The notes under the pieces are model-generated. The model worked only from the letters and a program-made list of their open reading frames with translations, made no database searches and was not told the DNA's origin. From assembly GCF_018449575.1 (NCBI RefSeq), contig NZ_JAAVUT010000011.1, positions 1 through 64,000 on the forward strand: a DNA stretch of 64,000 bases, read 5' to 3'. A program made the translations under genes and the position numbers. This document shows positions 57,959-64,000 of this stretch, one piece after another; the stretch's first letter is position 1; the number at the start of each line of letters is the position of its first letter. This stretch comes from Sodalis sp. dw_96 (GTDB taxonomy: Bacteria; Pseudomonadota; Gammaproteobacteria; Enterobacterales; Enterobacteriaceae).

Positions 57959-58711
57959 ATGACTCGCGACCTTCAGTCGTCTCAGCCGCCGGGATTTTCC
58001 TCGCCGATTATCGTGGCGTTGGATTATGCCTCTCGAACCGAGGCCCTGAGCTTCGCCGATCGGGTTTCGCCCGGCGATTGCCGATTGAAAATCGGTAAAG
58101 AGATGTTTACCCGTTTTGGCCCGGATCTCGTTCGCGAGCTGCGGCAGCGGGGCTTTGAGATTTTTCTCGATCTGAAGTTTCACGATATTCCCAATACCGT
58201 CGCCAAAGCCGTGAGCGCGGCGGCGGAGCTGGGGGTTTGGATGGTGAATGTGCACGCCGGGGGCGGAGAGCGGATGATGGCGGCGGCGAAAAGCGCCCTT
58301 GCCCCGTTCGGCGCCGATGCGCCGAAGCTTATCGCCGTTACGCTGCTCACCAGCATGGCGGACGAAGATTTAGCCGCCCTGGGCATCCCGTATGGCGCCT
58401 CGGAGTATGCCGGACGATTGGCGGATTTGGCCCGGCGCTGCGGGCTGGACGGCGTGGTCTGTTCCGCACGGGAAGCCGGGGCGTTCAAACAACGGTTCGG
58501 CACGGGTTTTCTCCTGGTCACGCCGGGTATTCGCCCTGACGGCAGCGACGCCGACGATCAGCGTCGGGTAATGACGCCGGTGGAAGCCCGGTGCGCCGGA
58601 GTGGATTATATGGTGATCGGACGTCCTATTACCCGCTCGCCGGACCCGGCCGCAACGTTGCAAGGCATATTGCGATCATTGCGCGATGTCGGAGGAAACG
58701 GTGGACAATAA
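57959..58711 (+). CDS. pyrF: PyrF orotidine-5'-phosphate decarboxylase
   Basis: Final step of UMP synthesis. The ATG at 57959 ([20 protein letters not shown]) gives 250 residues, close to the E. coli protein (245). The active-site Lys and Asp cluster [10 protein letters not shown] and the phosphate-binding VTPGIRP and YMVIGRPIT segments are intact. The in-frame ATG at 57881 is rejected. It overlaps yciH. Confidence 0.97.
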   Translation: MTRDLQSSQPPGFSSPIIVALDYASRTEALSFADRVSPGDCRLKIGKEMFTRFGPDLVRELRQRGFEIFLDLKFHDIPNTVAKAVSAAAELGVWMVNVHAGGGERMMAAAKSALAPFGADAPKLIAVTLLTSMADEDLAALGIPYGASEYAGRLADLARRCGLDGVVCSAREAGAFKQRFGTGFLLVTPGIRPDGSDADDQRRVMTPVEARCAGVDYMVIGRPITRSPDPAATLQGILRSLRDVGGNGGQ

Positions 58712-59024
58712 TAGCCGGTTGGTCTATTCCACCGAGAGCGGGCGGATAACCGAGCCGCCCAAGGCGGTTTCTCGTCCCAAGGGTGACGGCGTGGTGCGGA
58801 TTCAACGCCAAACCAGCGGACGCAAGGGTAAAGGCGTCTGTCTGATTACTGGCCTGGATGTGGACGACACGGCATTGACGGCGTTAGCGGCGGAACTGAA
58901 GAAAAAATGCGGCTGCGGCGGGTCGGTGAAGGAAGGCGTGATTGAAATTCAGGGTGATAAGCGGGACCTGTTAAAACAGCTACTGGAAGCCAAGGGATTG
59001 AAAGTCAAACTGGCCGGCGGTTAA
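58701..59024 (+). CDS. yciH: YciH, SUI1/eIF1-like translation factor
   Basis: Bacterial homologue of eukaryotic initiation factor 1; 107 residues from a GTG at 58701 ([19 protein letters not shown]), which has GGAGG 6 bp upstream and aligns with E. coli (108). The alternative ATG at 58686 adds five residues with no ribosome-binding site. The SUI1 segment [15 protein letters not shown] and [17 protein letters not shown] are almost identical to E. coli. It overlaps pyrF by 11 bp. Confidence 0.93.
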   Translation: MDNNSRLVYSTESGRITEPPKAVSRPKGDGVVRIQRQTSGRKGKGVCLITGLDVDDTALTALAAELKKKCGCGGSVKEGVIEIQGDKRDLLKQLLEAKGLKVKLAGG

Positions 59025-59124
59025 CCTTCCAGGTTAACGCCGACTGGGGCAATTGCATTGACGATAATACAGTCACCAAACATATTATCACTGGGATAAC
59101 TACGTTATATCGGTGCCAAAGGGC

Positions 59125-59340
59125 TTAGTGTACCTGATGGCCGACCACGCCGCCAACCGCCGCGCCGCCCAAGGTACCCAGGGCGCTGCCATTGGTAAGA
59201 ACCGCACCGCCCACTGCGCCGACGCCGGCGCCGATGGCGGTATTCCGGCCGCGTCTTGTCTCACAGGCACTCAGGGTGACAACCAGCGCAATCGCCACGG
59301 CGGCGGCGGTAATTCGTTTTGTAGAACATTTCATCATCAT
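59125..59340 (-). CDS. osmB: OsmB osmotically inducible lipoprotein
   Basis: A 71-residue lipoprotein with lipobox TLSAC (Cys26) and a glycine-rich glycine-zipper region (RNTAIGAGVGAVGGAVLTNG, GTLGGAAVGGVVGH) like that of E. coli OsmB. The ATG at 59340 lies 6 bp after GGAG; other ATG codons just upstream (59352) and downstream are possible. In E. coli it is induced by osmotic stress through RpoS and Rcs. Confidence 0.93.
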   Translation of the reverse strand: MMMKCSTKRITAAAVAIALVVTLSACETRRGRNTAIGAGVGAVGGAVLTNGSALGTLGGAAVGGVVGHQVH

Positions 59341-59578
59341 CAATTTCTCCATAGCTAGCTGTTGTTATTTATTGCTAGATAATAATTATAGTACGCCTCG
59401 CTTGTTTAGCTCGGATTGTCAGAAATATCTGACGACTAGCGCCTGCGGACCAAGGATATGCCGGCGGTCGCGAAAAACGGTCAATAGCAGAAGCAGGACG
59501 GATCTTTAGCTGTTTACACCATAGCGGATGCCTCTGGCTGCCGGGACAATGTCCTCTAGCGTTCAAGAGGACTTAATG

Positions 59579-60274
59579 ATGCTTAATGAGTTGAAAGAAC
59601 AGGTCCTGGCGGCCAATCTTGCCTTGCCGCGCCATCACCTGGTGACGTTTACGTGGGGAAATGTCAGTGCGGTGGACCGCGCACAGGGGTTGATGGTGAT
59701 TAAACCTTCCGGCGTCAGTTACGAAGAGATGACCCGGGAAGATATGGTGGTGGTGGAGCTGGAAACCGGACGGGTGGTGGAGGGGCAGAAAAAGCCCTCT
59801 TCGGACACCGACACCCATCGGGTGCTGTATCTCGATTTTGCCGGCATCGGCGGTATCGTCCATACCCATTCGCGCCATGCCACTATCTGGGCGCAGGCCG
59901 GACGGGATATCCCTGCCTGGGGCACCACCCATGCGGATTATTTTTATGGCGCCATCCCCTGCACCCGGCTGATGACGCCGGTGGAAATCGAGGGCCGCTA
60001 TGAATGGGAAACCGGCAAGGTCATTGTGGATACCTTTGTCTCTCGCGCCATCGATCCCACTGCGGTACCGGCGGTGCTGGTGAATTCCCACGGTCCCTTC
60101 GCCTGGGGCACTGATGCCGATAACGCGGTTCATAACGCGGTGGTGTTGGAAGAACTGGCGTATATGGGGATTTTCTCCCGTCAATTGACGCCGGATTTAC
60201 CGCCGATGCAAACGGAATTACTGGATAAGCATTATTTGCGTAAACATGGTAAAAACGCTTATTACGGCCAGTAG
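59579..60274 (+). CDS. araD: L-ribulose-5-phosphate 4-epimerase
   Basis: Class II aldolase-type epimerase that converts L-ribulose 5-phosphate to D-xylulose 5-phosphate. The 231 residues from 59579 ([20 protein letters not shown]) equal the length of E. coli AraD, and the zinc and catalytic residues Asp76, His95, His97, Asp120 and His171 are all in register. The paralogues SgbE and UlaF are alternatives, so the symbol is tentative. No ara or ula genes accompany it. AGAGGA lies upstream. Confidence 0.88.
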   Translation: MLNELKEQVLAANLALPRHHLVTFTWGNVSAVDRAQGLMVIKPSGVSYEEMTREDMVVVELETGRVVEGQKKPSSDTDTHRVLYLDFAGIGGIVHTHSRHATIWAQAGRDIPAWGTTHADYFYGAIPCTRLMTPVEIEGRYEWETGKVIVDTFVSRAIDPTAVPAVLVNSHGPFAWGTDADNAVHNAVVLEELAYMGIFSRQLTPDLPPMQTELLDKHYLRKHGKNAYYGQ

Positions 60275-60655
60275 CCGCCAATCAGTCATGGCCAATCAAT
60301 GATCGCCAATGCTGGCACCTTTGATGTCGGGTAAATATCCCGATGTCAGAGGGCATAATAACGGTTTCCGTTTAACGGAAACGCAGGCACGGTCAGAGGC
60401 CTATCTTTCTCTGTTATCCCTTTCCCTGTCTGCTATTTCCTTATTTATTCCCTGAATAATCCTGTCATTTTGCCGTCTGTATCCCTTTATTTTGGAGCCG
60501 GTTCGGCTTTAACCCTCGTCAGCACGCGGCCGGAAGGCGCTATTTCAATGAAGGGAAAGATCCATGAGATGAACGTCCCATGAAAGACAGGTTACTTACT
60601 CCCCATAGGTAAGAGTCCTTGCCGCCGCGCTGTGTCGACGATCTGCCACATAAAA

Positions 60656-60671
60656 TGTGACCTGAGTCGCA
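60656..60671. promoter_or_regulatory. Probable CRP site upstream of kdgT
   Basis: TGTGACCTGAGTCGCA matches the TGTGA-N6-TCACA consensus at nine of ten positions. It lies 46 bp upstream of the KdgR-type box, an arrangement common in pectin-degradation genes controlled by both KdgR and CRP. Confidence 0.65.
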
Positions 60672-60716
60672 ATTTAAAATGCCATATCTATCCAGCTAAA
60701 ATGATCTTCTTTTAAA

Positions 60717-60736
60717 AAAGAAACATCGTTTCATTT
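60717..60736. promoter_or_regulatory. KdgR operator upstream of kdgT
   Basis: AAAGAAACATCGTTTCATTT fits the KdgR-box pattern (GAAA-N5/6-TTTC with flanking A/T). It lies 139 bp before the kdgT start codon. kdgT belongs to the KdgR regulon in pectinolytic and other enterobacteria. Confidence 0.8.
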
Positions 60737-60874
60737 ATTTTGCTTCAGATCACTGTATGACAAGATGTAACCGGTTAACGTAGCCCTCAGCCGACCTCGC
60801 CGATGAATGTGGCCTGGCCACGGAACGGTTCTCGGCAGTACATGCGTAATACTTTGAACTTAGGCGGACTCAGA

Positions 60875-61885
60875 ATGCACATTAAACGCGCAATTGACAA
60901 AATCCCCGGTGGTATGATGCTGGTGCCTCTCTTTATCGGCGCCCTTTGTCATACATTCGCACCCGACTCGGGTAAATATTTCGGTTCTTTCACCAATGGT
61001 TTGATTTCCGGTACCGTGCCTATTCTGGCCGTCTGGTTTTTCTGCATGGGGGCCTCCATCAAACTCAGCGCCACCGGCATGGTATTGCGTAAATCCGGTA
61101 CCCTGGTGGTGACCAAAATCGCCGTTGCCTGGGTAGTGGCCGCGGTGGCGTCACGGCTTTTGCCGGCCAACGGTGTTGAAATCGGTTTTTTTGCCGGATT
61201 GTCCACGCTGGCGCTGGTGGCCTCCATGGATATGACCAACGGCGGCCTGTACGCGTCCATCATGCAGCAATACGGCAGCAAGGAGGAATCCGGCGCGTTT
61301 GTCTTGATGTCGCTGGAGTCCGGCCCGCTAATGACCATGATCATTTTGGGCACCGCCGGTATCGCCTCGTTTGAACCTCATGTGTTCGTCGGTGCGGTGC
61401 TGCCGTTTCTGATTGGATTTGCCCTAGGCAATCTGGACCCCGAGCTACGGGACTTTTTCAGTAAGGCGGTGCAGACCCTGATTCCTTTTTTCGCCTTCGC
61501 GCTGGGCAATACCATTAATCTCAACGTCATCGCGCAAACCGGACTGCTGGGGATTTTACTGGGAATCGGCGTGATTATCGTTACCGGTATCCCGCTAATC
61601 CTCGCGGATAAATACCTTGGCGGCGGCGACGGAACGGCGGGCATTGCAGCCTCCAGCTCAGCCGGCGCCGCGGTGGCCACGCCGGTGCTGATAGCGGAAA
61701 TGATCCCGGCGTTCAAACCCATGGCGCCGGCGGCAACCGCGCTGGTGGCGACGTCGGTTATCGTTACGTCCATCCTGGTGCCGATTATTACCGCGCTGTA
61801 CTCCAAGCGGGTCAGAAAAGGGCAGATAGCTGAAATTATCCATGAAGAACAGGACGAGTATGATTCAAGCGCCATAAAAAGATAA
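60875..61885 (+). CDS. kdgT: KdgT 2-keto-3-deoxygluconate permease
   Basis: Proton symporter for 2-keto-3-deoxygluconate, an intermediate of pectin and hexuronate breakdown. The ATG at 60875 ([20 protein letters not shown]) gives 336 residues (E. coli 327) with about ten membrane segments. Segments such as [36 protein letters not shown] and [19 protein letters not shown] are nearly identical to E. coli KdgT. The in-frame ATG at 60803 is rejected. The ribosome-binding site is weak. Confidence 0.96.
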   Translation: MHIKRAIDKIPGGMMLVPLFIGALCHTFAPDSGKYFGSFTNGLISGTVPILAVWFFCMGASIKLSATGMVLRKSGTLVVTKIAVAWVVAAVASRLLPANGVEIGFFAGLSTLALVASMDMTNGGLYASIMQQYGSKEESGAFVLMSLESGPLMTMIILGTAGIASFEPHVFVGAVLPFLIGFALGNLDPELRDFFSKAVQTLIPFFAFALGNTINLNVIAQTGLLGILLGIGVIIVTGIPLILADKYLGGGDGTAGIAASSSAGAAVATPVLIAEMIPAFKPMAPAATALVATSVIVTSILVPIITALYSKRVRKGQIAEIIHEEQDEYDSSAIKR

Positions 61886-61901
61886 ATACGCGCTTGTTGA
61901 C

Positions 61902-62140
61902 AAAGTGTCCGGTCGGGACAGACTGCCAAATCGTAGCTATATATCGTAAGCCTGCCGTGAATACATCCCTTTGTAGGCTCGATGGTCCGCGCAATTACGG
62001 CTACCCTCCCTGATAGCCGCCCTTCGGGCCAACGCCTGGCGGCATTGTTCCAATGCGTTCCATACGCATTGGTCCCTGGCGCGGACGTTTTACTCTTCTG
62101 GCAGCCCGTCCCGCTTTATTGACTCCGAGTACGTGTGTCA
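61902..62140 (+). repeat. Dispersed repeat, family B (copy 3, extended form)
   Basis: Starts GTCCGGTCGGGACAG and ends with GGCGCGGACGTTTTACTCTT followed by TTATTGACTCCGAGTACG, parallel to copy 1 (GCGCGGACGGTTTACTC; TTATTCACTCCGAGCCCG). Between TCCGCGC and GGCGCGGACG it holds about 75 extra bases with small hairpins (GCCGCCCTTCGGGC-like). Copy 3 is more diverged than copies 1 and 2. Confidence 0.7.
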
Positions 62141-62745
62141 GCAGGCTGTAAACACGTCCGGATACCTCCGCGTTAAACCAGGCCCCTGAGATTGTTAATC
62201 GAGCCAATCCACAGGAGTGATGTTCATCCACACCTCATTTTACAGTGCCCATTGGCGTGCGTATTTTTGTTCACGGCTTGTCAATTGAGTTGTTAGATTA
62301 AGTGTTACTGTGTAACCACAACCATCATGAATATGAGTGGAAAGAGATGCGTATCTGTTGTTTGTTATGAACATTGATGTAGTTATATTTTTGTTTCAAA
62401 TTTCGCTCCTGGATATGAAACGTGAATAGTTTACCAGTGAAAATCTTGGTTCAATATAGCGTAAGACTCCCGAAAATGTTCTATATTTACGTATAACATT
62501 CAATGCAACTTAAACTGAGGGGACCTTTCTTGGGTTGTAGGATTCTATTCTGGTACCATGGCGTTGACTGGAAGCCATAATATCGATGGTACTCATAATC
62601 AAGACAACGTAGTTTTTGAAATATCGAGATCTGCCTGCGGTAAGTTCATGAAGAAAAATTTGTGTACTTAACTTATCCGACACAGTAGAGTTTCACCATT
62701 TTTGGATAGAGTAATGCTCTCATTCAATATTGCTAGGATGTTTTA
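62141..62745. other. AT-rich region before the LRR gene
   Basis: About 600 bp with a sharp fall in GC content after about 62230. No gene or repeat was recognised. It presumably contains the promoter of the LRR effector-like gene, but no obvious sigma-70 or known virulence-regulator site was identified. Confidence 0.5.
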
Positions 62746-64000
62746 ATGTTTTCAATAATTTCAGGTTTGAATTTTTTTAGTCCTGCCAATGCTCAGCCTA
62801 CCGATATTATCCATATCAGAGGACTCACTGATATATGGGATAGTTGGCAACGTAATTCCTCGGGGGGAGCAGGGGAGCGCAGAGACCAAGCGGTAACAAT
62901 ATTGAAGGAGTTTGTGCTTAAAGGTGATGCGATTTTAAATCTCAGCGGGTTAAATCTGGCAGAGATCCCTGTTTTGCCACCTGGTATAGCAGAATTAAAT
63001 GTCAGCGATAACGCGTTGACAGATCTGCCTGAAATACCGTTGGGTGTAAAAAAAATAGACGCAAGCCATAATCGGCTGGCGCAACTCCCTACTATGCCGT
63101 CGACTTTGGAAGAGTTGAATTTGGCAAATAATGAGTTCATTGAATTACCCTACATTGGCCATCCATTGCGTAAACTGGATTTTAGTGACAATCCTCTTAT
63201 ATTTAAAATCCCGAAAATTATCCATTATGTTTGGTTGGGAACATCACCATTACCTGCTTTTGCTGTATCTAATATAATTAACAGTGCTGCAATAAACCCG
63301 GATTATGAAGTTAAGGTGTGGGTTGAAAATACGGCAAAAATGAAGTCACAGCTCGTCAACGCCGGATACTCCAAGGCAATATTTTCTAAAGTCAAGTTTA
63401 TTGAACCTAATCCTCCCTTTATCATCCAAGCGATTATAGGTAGAGAGGGCGATAAAACGCAATTTGCAAATTATGCGGCAGCATCCGATATCTTACGTTT
63501 ATATATTATGTCTAGCGAAGGCGGATTATACTTGGATGTCGACGTGGCTATGGAAAAACCATTGGGCGAAATAAAATCTCAAAGTCATGAGAGAGCGCCT
63601 ATGTCTGATTTTTTGTGGCAAATAACGTGTAAATATGTAGATAATAGAAATGTTATCACTTATGGAAATGCTGTGTTAGCATCGGTTGAAAACTCGTTCT
63701 CCGCTGGTGAATTGTTATATGAGGCGATATCACCTTATAAGGCAACAAATGATAGCACATCATTAGGTTCCTTGAACAGCATAGCTTTAATAATGAATTT
63801 TTCAAAAGAGATTTTAAATGTGGGTGTTAACTTGCCAAAAACGAACCGACATTCGCGAGGATTCACACCTGAAATGCTGAACAAAAGTCTGGAATATAAC
63901 GATGTTATGTGGGATCTTAAGAAGACCAATTCGCTATATAGAATCAATCTCACAACGCTTCTTACGGGGCCACATCTTATCGGAAGATACTTTGAGTCCA
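62746..64000 (+). CDS. LRR plus TcdA/TcdB-type glycosyltransferase protein, putative type III effector (3' end beyond window)
   Basis: 418 codons are inside the window and no stop is reached. Residues about 20-60 (TDIIHIRGLTDIWDSWQR, then GERRDQAVTILKEF) resemble the cap preceding the repeats of IpaH/SlrP-type effectors. Residues about 63-150 hold four to five short LPX leucine-rich repeats (LNLSGLNLAEIP, LNVSDNALTDLP, IDASHNRLAQLP, LNLANNEFIELP). From residue 155 a glycosyltransferase domain of the Gly_transf_Sug/TcdB type begins: IPKIIHYVWLG (Trp163), ASDILRLY (Asp248, Arg251), GGLYLDVDVAM (Asp264-x-Asp266). The spacing Asp248 to Asp264 equals that of TcdB Asp270 to Asp286. There is no signal peptide. 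AGGA lies 7 bp upstream of the ATG. The gene is AT-rich and uses ATA and AGA codons, unlike its neighbours, which suggests horizontal acquisition. It could sugar-modify host proteins; targets are unknown. Confidence 0.85.
   Translation, partial: MFSIISGLNFFSPANAQPTDIIHIRGLTDIWDSWQRNSSGGAGERRDQAVTILKEFVLKGDAILNLSGLNLAEIPVLPPGIAELNVSDNALTDLPEIPLGVKKIDASHNRLAQLPTMPSTLEELNLANNEFIELPYIGHPLRKLDFSDNPLIFKIPKIIHYVWLGTSPLPAFAVSNIINSAAINPDYEVKVWVENTAKMKSQLVNAGYSKAIFSKVKFIEPNPPFIIQAIIGREGDKTQFANYAAASDILRLYIMSSEGGLYLDVDVAMEKPLGEIKSQSHERAPMSDFLWQITCKYVDNRNVITYGNAVLASVENSFSAGELLYEAISPYKATNDSTSLGSLNSIALIMNFSKEILNVGVNLPKTNRHSRGFTPEMLNKSLEYNDVMWDLKKTNSLYRINLTTLLTGPHLIGRYFES

Larger units (their letters stand above)
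60275..60874. other. Regulatory gap between epimerase gene and kdgT
   Basis: A 600-bp region with no gene. A perfect inverted repeat GTTTCCGTT-T-AACGGAAAC lies at 60364-60382. A CRP-type site is at 60656-60671 and a KdgR-type box at 60717-60736. These and the spacing to kdgT suggest that the right half is the kdgT promoter. Confidence 0.6.

Noticed and set aside
62001-62231. 76-codon reverse frame in the third family B copy
   Set aside because: Lies mostly within repeat DNA, not conserved between copies, and has no ribosome-binding site.
62793-63140. 115-codon reverse frame within the LRR gene
   Set aside because: Antisense shadow of the leucine-rich repeats; the forward frame has clear repeats and a glycosyltransferase signature.

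Overview
The window is chromosomal DNA from a gammaproteobacterium of the order Enterobacterales. Gene order from the adhE start through opp, cls, tonB, yciABC, ompW, trp, yciV, yciO, rluB, btuR, yciK, sohB, yciN, topA, cysB, acnA, ribA, pgpB, lapAB, pyrF, yciH and osmB is the same block as the trp-tonB-opp region of Escherichia coli, and most proteins match the E. coli homologues I remember in length and sequence. Several points argue against E. coli itself. trpG and trpD are separate genes. ychE, kch, yciQ and ymiA are missing. A 2-keto-3-deoxygluconate permease (kdgT) with a KdgR-type box is present. Families of long GC-rich palindromic repeats fill the gaps. A Sodalis, Biostraticola or Pectobacteriaceae-like genus is my best guess, but this is an inference.

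Layout. 1-6909: start of adhE (reverse), a 1.2-kb regulatory gap, then oppABCDF (oligopeptide import). 7257-14132: yciU, clsA, yciY, a yjbE-like orphan, yciI, tonB, yciA, yciB, yciC and a cysteine-cluster gene. 14401-15624: ompW and a BON-domain lipoprotein. 15792-22553: complete trpLEGDCBA operon on the reverse strand, with TrpR operator, leader peptide and attenuator. 22688-24265: yciV and yciO. 24443-31011: accessory island 1, a tightly packed reverse-strand operon (GntR regulator, PfkB kinase, BtpA/SgcQ protein, two unrecognised proteins, sugar ABC transporter). 31467-45097: rluB to pgpB backbone. 45315-55924: accessory island 2, a sugar ABC transporter with split transketolase, FGGY kinase, fucose-isomerase-like enzyme and SorC regulator. 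56205-59340: lapA, lapB, pyrF, yciH, osmB. 59579-61885: AraD-type epimerase and kdgT. 61886-64000: repeat DNA, an AT-rich stretch, and the beginning of a large leucine-rich-repeat gene that runs off the window.

How the parts work together. Island 1 and island 2 are each self-contained import-plus-catabolism units with their own regulator. Island 2 can be read as import, isomerisation, phosphorylation, then transketolase cleavage of a ketose phosphate, closely resembling the transketolase branch described for D-apiose. Both sit where E. coli has uninterrupted backbone. The most striking item is the last gene: an IpaH/SlrP-style leucine-rich-repeat front end joined to a glycosyltransferase domain with the W, D..R and DXD signature of clostridial toxins TcdA/TcdB. 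It is a candidate type III secreted chimeric effector.
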